Positions 29,323 through 37,606 of a stretch of 64,000 nt of DNA are shown piece by piece. Below the pieces are notes generated by a model. That model worked only from the letters and a program-made list of their open reading frames with translations. It ran no database searches and was not told the origin of the DNA. Positions within the stretch are counted from its first letter, which is position 1, and every line of letters starts with the position of its first letter. Source of the stretch: Muribaculaceae bacterium. Lineage in GTDB: Bacteria > Bacteroidota > Bacteroidia > Bacteroidales > Muribaculaceae. The stretch lies in the NCBI GenBank assembly GCA_029062005.1, contig JAIDQZ010000134.1, positions 34,793-98,792 of the forward strand, given 5' to 3'. A program made the position numbers and the translations under genes.

Positions 29323-30693
29323 ATGAAGAAAATATTGTTCCCCATCTCTCTTTTGCTTGCATCGGCTTTTGCCGTGGCTGAAAATCCATGTGTTCAGACA
29401 TGCTACACCACAGATCCGGCGCCGATGGTGCATGGCGACCGTCTGTATGTATATACCGGACATGATGAAAACAATGCCGATTTCTTCTGGATGCAGGAAT
29501 GGCGTGTCTATTCTACCGATGATATGGCTAACTGGACCGATCATGGATCTCCTCTTGCTATTGAGGATTTCTCATGGGGCGACGACCGTGCATGGGCACC
29601 GCAGTGTGTGGAGCGTAACGGGAAATTCTATTTCTACGTGCCTCTGCATTCAAAGCTGACAGGTGCAATGGCTATCGGTGTTGCCGTCGGCGATTCTCCT
29701 ACAGGTCCTTTCAAAGACGCGATTGGCAAACCTCTTGCCGACGGAAGCTGGGACTTCATAGATCCCACATGCTTTATTGACGATGACGGTCAGGCTTATC
29801 TTTACTGGGGAAATCCAACAATATATTACGTCAAACTTAATGATGACATGATCTCTTATGAGGGGGAGGTGCAGAAACTATTGCCTGATGAGGCAGGCTT
29901 CGGTCCCGGCAAGGAAGTGCCGATGGAGCCAGGTAAGAAATACGGCAGTTCCTACACTGAGGGTCCTTGGTTTTTCAAGCGTGACGGCAAATACTACATG
30001 CTTTATGCCGCCGGTGGAATCCCCGAGTGCATATCTTATTCCATGAGTGACTCCCCCACAGGTCCTTGGAAATATATGGGGGTGATCATGCCGCAGATGA
30101 ATGAGACAAATTCTTTCACCAACCATTGCGGTGTAACTGACTACAAAGGCAAGTCTTATTTCTTCTATCATACAGGCAATCTGCCTGGTGGCGGAGGATT
30201 CGGACGAAGCTTCTGTGTTGAACCGTTCGAATATAATTCCGACGGTACATTCCCGACGATACTTCCTACGAAGGAAGGTGTGCCCGCTATCGGATATCTT
30301 GATCCTTACAAACGGGTTGAGGCTGAGACAATGGCTTGGTCGGAAGGCGTCACTTCACGTCAGAATGTTAAGGAGGGCGTATATGTGTCAGACATACATA
30401 ACGGCGACTACATCAAGGTGGCTAATGTAAACTTCATGAGCGGCGGTCCGAAGACGTTTTGCGCGTCGGCAGCCAGCGGTCTTCGCGGCGGTGCTATAGA
30501 GGTGCATATGGACTCGGTGGATGGTCCGCTGGTGGCTGAATTGAATGTGCCGGGCACCGGAAGCTGGGAAAACTTCGCCTATGTGGAGACTCCTGCCAAA
30601 ATAGAGGTGCCGGGAGTGCATGATATCTACTTTGTGTTCAAAGGAAGAAAAGGACCGGAGCTCTTTAACTTCGACTACTGGCAGTTCAAATAA
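29323..30693 (+). CDS. Secreted GH43 with C-terminal CBM6
   Basis: The 456-residue protein has a signal peptide (1-19), then a GH43 propeller to about 320. The triad is Asp31 in TTDPAP, Asp147 in DFIDPTC and Glu213 in YTEGPWFF. A CBM6-like beta-sandwich runs from ~330 to the end (VEAETMAWSEG, GDYIKVANVNF, GVHDIYFVFKG, FNFDYWQF). This GH43-CBM6 arrangement is known for arabinofuranosidases and xylosidases acting on arabinoxylan. It is paralogous to the GH43-CBM6 at 41907. The start overlaps nothing and lies 2 bases after the GH31 stop. Confidence 0.9.
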   Translation: MKKILFPISLLLASAFAVAENPCVQTCYTTDPAPMVHGDRLYVYTGHDENNADFFWMQEWRVYSTDDMANWTDHGSPLAIEDFSWGDDRAWAPQCVERNGKFYFYVPLHSKLTGAMAIGVAVGDSPTGPFKDAIGKPLADGSWDFIDPTCFIDDDGQAYLYWGNPTIYYVKLNDDMISYEGEVQKLLPDEAGFGPGKEVPMEPGKKYGSSYTEGPWFFKRDGKYYMLYAAGGIPECISYSMSDSPTGPWKYMGVIMPQMNETNSFTNHCGVTDYKGKSYFFYHTGNLPGGGGFGRSFCVEPFEYNSDGTFPTILPTKEGVPAIGYLDPYKRVEAETMAWSEGVTSRQNVKEGVYVSDIHNGDYIKVANVNFMSGGPKTFCASAASGLRGGAIEVHMDSVDGPLVAELNVPGTGSWENFAYVETPAKIEVPGVHDIYFVFKGRKGPELFNFDYWQFK

Positions 30694-30696
30694 TCC

Positions 30697-30720
30697 GAGA
30701 TGGGGTCTAAATTTTATGAG
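30697..30720 (+). repeat. GAGATGGGGTCTAA/TTTTATGAG dispersed repeat copy
   Basis: The 24 bases after the GH43 stop contain GAGATGGGGTCTAA followed by ATTTTATGAG, the same words that occur near 45659, 45800, 50751 and (inverted) 63928. The ATG of the GH115 gene lies inside the TTTTATGAG word. Confidence 0.65.
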
Positions 30721-33337
30721 AGTAACGCACTTGTTCATTCTGTCTGCCTTTATCCTGTTGTCGCTGCACGAATCAGTGTGGGCAGCCGGGCTGTATACTC
30801 TGTTGCCTCCTGTTGTTTCGGCTACAAAGTCATCTGAAGGGGATTTTTCCATAGTCGACGAGTCAGGGATGGTAGCCTGTATCGTCTATTCCGAGGATGA
30901 ATATCCCGGAGTGAAGCGTGCTGCCTCCGACCTCGCCGATGATATCGAAAGGGTGTTTGGTAAAAAGCCGGATATAAAAGAAGTATATGAAACTTCTCAG
31001 CTGTATGACCTTTCGAATAGACAGCTCATCGTAATAGGCACGTTAGGGAAAAGCGCGATTGCTGACGAGCTGATCAAACAGATAGGGATAAAGAAAACAG
31101 ATCTCAAAGGCAAGTGGGAAAGATTTGCAATGTCGACACTTAAAGGTCGCGCAACCGAGAATAAACCGGTTCTTGCTATTGTCGGAAGCGATAAGCGAGG
31201 ATCGATCTACGGTATCTATGAGCTGTCGGAGCAGTTAGGCGTGTCTCCATGGTATTGGATGGCTGATGCTGTTCCGAAGAAGCGGGAAACTTCATACGTA
31301 AAAGATGGAACATATCTTTCAGAAGAACCCAAAGTCAAATACCGCGGTATATTCATCAATGATGAGTGGCCGTCGTTCGGAACATGGTGTAACAATCAGT
31401 TTGGAGGAGTCAACCATAAAGCTTATGAGAAGATTTTTGAACTGCTCCTTCGGTTACGGGCCAATTACTTCTGGCCCGCAATGTGGGATACAGCCTTCAA
31501 TGAAGACGATCCTCTTTCGCCGCAAACGGCAGATGAATATGGAATCGTGATGGGTACCTCGCATCATGAGCCTATGATGCGCGCCCATAAGGAATACACT
31601 CGCCGCCGAAACGAAGTGGGAGCATGGGACTATGCTAAAAATCCTGAGGGTATTGAGCATTTCTTCAGGGAGGGGCTCAAGCGTAACCGTAATTATGACA
31701 ACATAATCACCATCGGTATGCGGGGAGACGGTGATGTTGCCATGGGGACCGGCAACGATGCCGAGAATATGGCTACTTTGAAGAAAGTGATAGATGCTCA
31801 AAGACGCATCATAAAGGATGTGTATGGGAAGGATCCCAAGTATGTGCCGCAACTTTGGGCTATTTTTACGGAGGTGCAGCGGTATTACGATGCCGGTTTC
31901 ACAGTGCCTGACGATGTCACACTTTTGCTTTGCGATAACAATTGGGGTTATATCCGCAGAAAGGGCAGGGATGCGGAACGAAAGCGTAGCGGGGGTCTCG
32001 GACTATATTATCACATCGATATGAACGGTGGTCCGTGGAATGACCGGTGGGTTAACACAACTACCGTTCCTAAGCTCAGGGAGCAGCTTAACCTTGCTTA
32101 TCAAAGCGGTATAGACAGGATATGGATCATAAATGTGGGAGATCTCAAGCCAAAAGAGATGCCCATTGACTTCATAATGCGCTATGCCTGGAATCCGGAG
32201 CGCATTCAGGCAGGAGATGAAAAGGCATATCTCGAATCTTTCGCAGCTTCAGTATTCGGCGACGAATATGCCGAAGATATAGCCGATTTGATAGCTTCTT
32301 ACAGCAAGTACAATCTATGGCGTAAACCCGAGACTCAGTACCCCGGTATATTCAACTATGAGGAGATGCTGGCTACTAATAATCTCTGGACAAATCTTGA
32401 ACTCCGTGCCGAGGCGTTGAAAGAGAATATTCCGGCTGATTTGCAGGATGCTTTCTATCAGCTGGTCTACTATCCGGTAGTGGCAAGCGCGGGAGTTGCA
32501 AAGATCTACAACAGCGCGTCGATAGGAGATGAGGAAAACATTCGGTTGCTGATGGAGAAAGACCGGAAGCTTTCTGCATACTACAACGACTCAATCGCCG
32601 GAGGGAAATGGCGGGGCATGATGCTTGACAATCATATCGGATATACACAGTGGTCGATACCTGAATCAAATAGGAGTCCCCTTGAACTTGGCTTGACATT
32701 CAGTCACAGCTTGCTGCCGCCTGCAGAAAGTCCTGAGATATTTATTCCTGCATATGCTTATTCCAATAAGACGGGGGGAATGAGCAATGAATGGATTTTC
32801 TTGCCGGGGCTTGGAAGAGGCGAAGGATGCATGGGGGCTGCCGATGTGATGGCTGTAAGCCCGGAAAATGGAGGTGCGTCTCTTGAATATGATGTTACAG
32901 CGGTATCTGACACCTTGACGGTTGCTGTAGGAATACTTCCTACTCAGGATATTCTTCCCGAACGCGGACTACGTCTTGGCATACGCGTAGATGATGGACC
33001 CCTTACGATACTGGATGCGAGAAAAGGACTTGTTGACACTTTCGGTGAATACACCAAGGAGAATCTGGAAGTATCTAAGGTACTGTCACCACTCCCGGAG
33101 CGCAGTCGCTTGTCTCTGAGCGGTTATGTGGATGGTCATTATCTTCCGAGAAGAAATGAGGTGTTTGACAACCTTCGCTGGCTTGACTCGACATTCATTG
33201 TCACACCGGGAAAGCATACCCTGAAGATCGTGATGGTCGATCCGGAGGTTGTGGTGGAGCAGATAGTAGTCAATCCAGACAACGCCCGCTATGGCTACTT
33301 TCCCAAAGGCTTCTTCACTTCATATCCTCCACGTTAA
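30716..33337 (+). CDS. GH115 alpha-glucuronidase
   Basis: I choose the ATG at 30716 because it gives a clean signal peptide (1-23) and does not overlap the GH43; a longer frame would begin inside that gene. The 873-residue protein matches GH115, which removes 4-O-methyl-glucuronic acid from internal xylose of glucuronoxylan. Recognisable runs are RGIFINDEWPSFGTW, LLRLRANYFWPAMWD, GTSHHEPM, IGMRGDGDVAMG, LLCDNNWGYIRR and YYHIDMNGGP. A C-terminal beta-rich domain follows from about 690 (LPGLGRGEGCMGAADV...HTLKIVMVDPEVVVEQIV). Length and domain order are normal for the family. Confidence 0.92.
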   Translation: MRVTHLFILSAFILLSLHESVWAAGLYTLLPPVVSATKSSEGDFSIVDESGMVACIVYSEDEYPGVKRAASDLADDIERVFGKKPDIKEVYETSQLYDLSNRQLIVIGTLGKSAIADELIKQIGIKKTDLKGKWERFAMSTLKGRATENKPVLAIVGSDKRGSIYGIYELSEQLGVSPWYWMADAVPKKRETSYVKDGTYLSEEPKVKYRGIFINDEWPSFGTWCNNQFGGVNHKAYEKIFELLLRLRANYFWPAMWDTAFNEDDPLSPQTADEYGIVMGTSHHEPMMRAHKEYTRRRNEVGAWDYAKNPEGIEHFFREGLKRNRNYDNIITIGMRGDGDVAMGTGNDAENMATLKKVIDAQRRIIKDVYGKDPKYVPQLWAIFTEVQRYYDAGFTVPDDVTLLLCDNNWGYIRRKGRDAERKRSGGLGLYYHIDMNGGPWNDRWVNTTTVPKLREQLNLAYQSGIDRIWIINVGDLKPKEMPIDFIMRYAWNPERIQAGDEKAYLESFAASVFGDEYAEDIADLIASYSKYNLWRKPETQYPGIFNYEEMLATNNLWTNLELRAEALKENIPADLQDAFYQLVYYPVVASAGVAKIYNSASIGDEENIRLLMEKDRKLSAYYNDSIAGGKWRGMMLDNHIGYTQWSIPESNRSPLELGLTFSHSLLPPAESPEIFIPAYAYSNKTGGMSNEWIFLPGLGRGEGCMGAADVMAVSPENGGASLEYDVTAVSDTLTVAVGILPTQDILPERGLRLGIRVDDGPLTILDARKGLVDTFGEYTKENLEVSKVLSPLPERSRLSLSGYVDGHYLPRRNEVFDNLRWLDSTFIVTPGKHTLKIVMVDPEVVVEQIVVNPDNARYGYFPKGFFTSYPPR

Positions 33338-33367
33338 GAATATATGAATTAGTATAATTTCAATAAC

Positions 33368-34930
33368 ATGAACCCCATATTTAAAGATATAGTGCTATTG
33401 ATCGTCTCCTTTTTGCCATTAATGGGCGCCTGGGCGGAAAGTATCGTTGATGGAAGTTGGCGTGATTTTGGGGTTGAAAATCAGGATACTGTGATTGTGC
33501 TCAATTGCAATGAACTTGTCAATAATGCCAATACACCGCTTTTTTACGCCGATTTCCGGGATTGGTTCACTGTTGAAGCTGATTTCAAACTCAATACGAG
33601 GGTCACGGAGCAGGCTTTTATCTGTAAGGAAGGACGTAACGGCGACATGGCTGGCGATCTCACAATCGGATTTGATCCGGAAGAGGAAAGGATATTTGCT
33701 GAAATAAAGGATGAAGACGGAAATCTTCACCGCATCAAGGCTGGAGACAAAGTGGATATGGGCAAGTGGTACAGTGTCAATATTGATGCGCGAAAAGATG
33801 CAAATGGAAATAAATCCAATATGAAACTCTCGGTAAAGCCTGAAGGCGGTCTGTCTTCGTCAGAAACAATGAGCTACAAAGGGAATGCACTTCCTTATCA
33901 CGTAGGGAGATGGGTGGTAGGACGTGGCTATCCAGGTGGTTTCCCGAATTCTTTGCAGGTTAGAGGAGGAGAAATAAAGAATCTTAGGATTTCCGGCGAA
34001 GGTCTTGATCGGGTTCCCGGTCAGAATCCTATTTTTACAGATAGATTCACTGCCGATCCGGCATGTACTGTGGTCGGCGACAGACTCTATGCATATGTCG
34101 GTGAGGACATGGCAGGACCCGGAGGATGGTTTTCGATGCCTCATTGGGTTGCCTATTCGACTTCCGATATGAAGACGTGGGAATGTCATGGTCCGGTGCT
34201 CGCGGCAAAGGATTTCCCGTATGCCAATCCTTATGGAGCATGGGCTGCTCAGGTGGTGGAGAAAGATGGAAAGTTTTATTTTTACGTCACTCTTGATGAT
34301 ATCCGAAACGGAAAACACATGATTGATGTTGCAGTCGGTGATACACCGCTCGGACCATTCCTTCCTGCGCACAAGGATGGAACTCCGCTTATCACGGATG
34401 ACATGACAACTGATTCCCACCGTCAGAACGCTGATATTGATCCGACTGTATTGATTGATGATGATGGCACAGCCTGGATTGCATGGGGTAATGGAGACTG
34501 CTATGTATCGCGTCTTAAATCGAATATGATTGAGCTTGAAGGAGATATTCGCCACATAGGTCTGCGCAATTATTCTGAAGGACCTTGGTTGTTCAAACAT
34601 AATGGTATATACTACAATGTATATGCTGCCGATGCTCCCGGTGTGCAACCTGAGCAGATCGCATACTCGACAGCGAAATCAATCGAAGGTCCTTGGACAT
34701 ACGGCGGATTGTTGACAGGTCCTGCCAGGCATGGATTCACTATTCATCCTTCAGTGAATGAGTTTAAAGGGAAATGGTATTTCTTCTATCACGATGGTTC
34801 ATATATGATCGATGGTCAGCCCGGTGGCGATTGCCGCCGTCGTGTATGCGTGGAAGAAATGAAGTTCAATCCAGATGGCTCCATTGTCCCGATCAACCTT
34901 ACAGAGGAAGGGATCTCTAAGATACAATGA
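33368..34930 (+). CDS. Secreted GH43 with N-terminal LamG-like domain
   Basis: The 520-residue protein has a signal peptide (1-23), then a concanavalin/LamG-like sandwich at about 30-215 (FYADFRDWFTVEADFKL, GKWYSVNIDARKD, GGEIKNLRISG). A GH43 propeller starts at ~222, with Asp230 in TADPAC, Asp358 in DIDPTVL and Glu404 in SEGPWLF. Placing the sandwich before the propeller is the reverse of the usual GH43 C-terminal sandwich, so here it is probably a binding module rather than part of the active site. Likely role is removal of arabinose or xylose from xylan. It is the last gene before a 216-base gap with a promoter-like element. Confidence 0.87.
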   Translation: MNPIFKDIVLLIVSFLPLMGAWAESIVDGSWRDFGVENQDTVIVLNCNELVNNANTPLFYADFRDWFTVEADFKLNTRVTEQAFICKEGRNGDMAGDLTIGFDPEEERIFAEIKDEDGNLHRIKAGDKVDMGKWYSVNIDARKDANGNKSNMKLSVKPEGGLSSSETMSYKGNALPYHVGRWVVGRGYPGGFPNSLQVRGGEIKNLRISGEGLDRVPGQNPIFTDRFTADPACTVVGDRLYAYVGEDMAGPGGWFSMPHWVAYSTSDMKTWECHGPVLAAKDFPYANPYGAWAAQVVEKDGKFYFYVTLDDIRNGKHMIDVAVGDTPLGPFLPAHKDGTPLITDDMTTDSHRQNADIDPTVLIDDDGTAWIAWGNGDCYVSRLKSNMIELEGDIRHIGLRNYSEGPWLFKHNGIYYNVYAADAPGVQPEQIAYSTAKSIEGPWTYGGLLTGPARHGFTIHPSVNEFKGKWYFFYHDGSYMIDGQPGGDCRRRVCVEEMKFNPDGSIVPINLTEEGISKIQ

Positions 34931-35072
34931 ATCCCATGAGGGATTCTGTTTTTCGGAAATATAACTTATAAGGCGCGCAAATGAAGATCTCCAGGGGTTT
35001 TCATATGCGCGTGTTTAGTTGCTCATAGGTCGTATATATGGATTTTGTGTTATGATTTATACTTGATCTTGC

Positions 35073-35102
35073 TTGTGTTTAAAAGAAAATTGCTTATATT
35101 TG
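35073..35102 (+). promoter_or_regulatory. Bacteroidota-type promoter (TTGTG -17- TATATTTG)
   Basis: TATATTTG at 35095-35102 fits the -7 consensus TAnnTTTG, and TTGTG at 35073-35077 fits the -33 region. The element lies 45 bases before the start of the second GH31 in the longest gap of the xylan cluster, so the genes from 35147 on may have their own transcript. Confidence 0.65.
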
Positions 35103-35146
35103 CAATCTCTTAGATCAATACCATAGTTATTAAATCAACTTTCATT

Positions 35147-37546
35147 ATGAAATTGAATTTTTATATCGGTTGTATGGCTCTTCTCACGTCGCTGTCGACA
35201 TATGCAGCTGAAAAAGTATCCGTGAAGTTCTATACTCCCGAAATCGTGAGAATCATAAAATACCCGGATGGCAAGCCTGACACTGACAGGGAATCTCTTG
35301 TAGTGACCGCAAAACCTGAAAATGTAAAGGTCGACGGGACCATTGACGACGACGTGACCTGTTACAGAACTTCGAGACTTATTGTCACCACAGATAATAA
35401 GACCGGAAAGGTAAGTTTCTACAAGCCTGACTGGGAACTGCTGGTGGCAGAGGGTTCTCATGGCTTCACTCCTATTACCGAGGGAATAGACAAAGGATCT
35501 TATAAGGTGATGCAGAGTTTTGTCCTTGAAGAGGATGAACCTATCTACGGTATCGGTATGCTTCAGAACGGCAAGATGTCGCAGCGTGGTGAGCACCGTC
35601 TCATGCAGCAGTCAAACCTTGAGGACTTCGCCCACTTCTTCCAGAGTATCAAGGGCTATGGAATCTACTGGGATAATTATTCTCCGACAACTCTCAATGA
35701 TAATGTGACTCTTGAGCTTGAAAGCCAGGTCGGAGACCTCGTGGACTATTACTTCATGTATGGCGGAGATGCCGACGGAGTGATTGCCGATATCCGTTGG
35801 CTTACGGGAAGTGTTCCTATGATGCCTCTTTGGACTTACGGATTCCACCAGAGCCGCGAACGCTACAAGACACAAGATGAACTGCTTGAAGTAGTAGAGA
35901 AATATCGCAAGCTCGGTATTCCGTTTGACGGTATAATCCAGGACTGGCAGTATTGGGGCAGCAACTATACATGGAACGCCATGGAGTTTATCAACCCTGA
36001 CTTCAACCGGGCTCAGGAAATGATCGACAAGGTTCATGACAATAACGCGCATATAAGCATCAGTATCTGGCAGAGTTTCGGACCTCAGACAAAACAATAT
36101 AAGGAGCTGAAGGAGAAGGGTCTGCTCTTTGACTTCGAGACATGGCCCGAATCCGGACTGACGGAATGGCCCCCTCGTCGCGACTATCTGTCAGGAGTCC
36201 GTGTCTACGATGCATACAGCGACACAGCCCGCGACATATACTGGAATCATTTGAAGCGCCTGCATTCAATGGGTATCGACGCATGGTGGATGGACTCGAC
36301 CGATCCGGATCACATGCAGTATAAGGATTCCGATCTTGACCAGCCCTGTGCCCTCGGCTCATACCGCTCGGTACGCAATCTATTCCCCTTTATGTGTGTG
36401 GGTGGTGTCGATACCCATCAGCGGGCTGAAGACCACAACAAGCGTCCCTTCATCCTTACTCGTTCCTACTTTACCGGTCAGCAGCGTTTTGGCTCACAAT
36501 CCTGGAGCGGGGACGTGGGTAGCTCCTGGGATTCATTTCGTAAGCAGGTTCCTCTCGTTCTCAATCATACTCTGACCGGTAATCCCAACGTAAATACCGA
36601 CATAGGTGGTTTCTTCTCCGGAAGCTACAACCGCAACTGGGATCCTGAATCAGGATCGAAGAATCCTCAATTCCAAGAATTATATACCCGCTGGATGCAG
36701 TTTGGTCTGTTCAATCCCATGATGCGTAGCCATGGCGCTGATACTTACAGGGAAATATATCATTTCGGGAAGGCAGGCGAACCTGTGTATGATGCCCTCG
36801 TAGATGCTATAAAGCTCCGCTACCGTCTTATGCCGTATATCTATAGTACCGCTCGTCGCGTCAGCGCAAACGACGACAGCTTCATGCGCGCCCTTTTCAT
36901 GGACTTCAAGGATGACAAAAATACATGGGATAACGGAAAGGAATTCATGTTCGGACGTAGCTTGCTCGTTTGTCCTGTAGTTGATCCTCTCTATACAGAA
37001 GAGAAGGTTGTAAAAACCAACGAAATGACCGGATGGGACAGGCAGGATGCAAACCTTAATGCCGATGGATGGAAAGTCGTTGATTGGACAGCCAATAAAG
37101 TTTACGATGTATATCTTCCGGCAGGAACCCAATGGTATGATTTCTGGACCAACAAGCTTTATGACGGCGGCCAGACAGTGAAAGCAGATGCACCTCTCGC
37201 ATATTCGCCCCTCTATGTAAAGGCCGGCAGTATAATTCCTCTTGCGGAAGACATGCAATACACATCTGAAAAACCATGGGACTATCTTACCATCAATGTA
37301 TATCCGGGCGCAAATGCAGAATTTGTCCTTTATGAAGACGAGGGTGACGGCTTCGGATATCAGGAAGGCAAGTTCACGAAGATTCCGATGACCTGGAACG
37401 ACAGAAAGAGTACCTTCACCATTGACGCGAGAAAAGGCTCCTTCGACGGAATGCTGAAGAGCCGCAGGTTCAATGTCGTGCTTCCAGACGGACAGACCAG
37501 GGAACTCCAATACTCAGGTAAGCGTATATCCGTTTCATTCCATTGA
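35147..37546 (+). CDS. Secreted GH31 alpha-glycosidase (second copy)
   Basis: The 799-residue protein has a signal peptide (1-21) and a complete GH31 organisation. The nucleophile is Asp383 in WWMDSTDPD and the acid/base Asp456 in SWSGD, after RSYFTGQQRFGSQ. The motif reads DSTDP where the first GH31 has DSSEP, an Asp for Glu change next to the nucleophile that may alter the substrate pocket. The C-terminal domains are present (VKAGSIIPLAEDMQY, VYPGANAEFVLYEDEGDGF). Alpha-xylosidase or alpha-galactosidase on xylan side chains is likely; the two GH31 proteins are clearly diverged, so they probably cut different linkages. Confidence 0.87.
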   Translation: MKLNFYIGCMALLTSLSTYAAEKVSVKFYTPEIVRIIKYPDGKPDTDRESLVVTAKPENVKVDGTIDDDVTCYRTSRLIVTTDNKTGKVSFYKPDWELLVAEGSHGFTPITEGIDKGSYKVMQSFVLEEDEPIYGIGMLQNGKMSQRGEHRLMQQSNLEDFAHFFQSIKGYGIYWDNYSPTTLNDNVTLELESQVGDLVDYYFMYGGDADGVIADIRWLTGSVPMMPLWTYGFHQSRERYKTQDELLEVVEKYRKLGIPFDGIIQDWQYWGSNYTWNAMEFINPDFNRAQEMIDKVHDNNAHISISIWQSFGPQTKQYKELKEKGLLFDFETWPESGLTEWPPRRDYLSGVRVYDAYSDTARDIYWNHLKRLHSMGIDAWWMDSTDPDHMQYKDSDLDQPCALGSYRSVRNLFPFMCVGGVDTHQRAEDHNKRPFILTRSYFTGQQRFGSQSWSGDVGSSWDSFRKQVPLVLNHTLTGNPNVNTDIGGFFSGSYNRNWDPESGSKNPQFQELYTRWMQFGLFNPMMRSHGADTYREIYHFGKAGEPVYDALVDAIKLRYRLMPYIYSTARRVSANDDSFMRALFMDFKDDKNTWDNGKEFMFGRSLLVCPVVDPLYTEEKVVKTNEMTGWDRQDANLNADGWKVVDWTANKVYDVYLPAGTQWYDFWTNKLYDGGQTVKADAPLAYSPLYVKAGSIIPLAEDMQYTSEKPWDYLTINVYPGANAEFVLYEDEGDGFGYQEGKFTKIPMTWNDRKSTFTIDARKGSFDGMLKSRRFNVVLPDGQTRELQYSGKRISVSFH

Positions 37547-37564
37547 ATTATACTTTATCTGTAG

Positions 37565-37585
37565 GGACGCACGGTTCGTGCGTCC
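37565..37585 (+). repeat. GGACGCACG palindrome family copy, perfect
   Basis: GGACGCACG-GTT-CGTGCGTCC, a perfect 9-bp stem in the 60-base gap between the second GH31 and the GH97, preceded by GTAG. It may terminate or stabilise the upstream message. Confidence 0.8.
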
Positions 37586-37606
37586 ACCAATTGTTTATAT
37601 AGCATA

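Noticed and set aside
30620-30715. Longer GH115 frame overlapping the GH43-CBM6 gene
   Set aside because: The added residues are hydrophilic, overlap the CBM6 coding region and would bury the signal peptide.
33860-34648. 262-residue open frame on the - strand inside the LamG-GH43 gene
   Set aside because: It is an antisense shadow of a conserved GH43, with no family features or initiation context.
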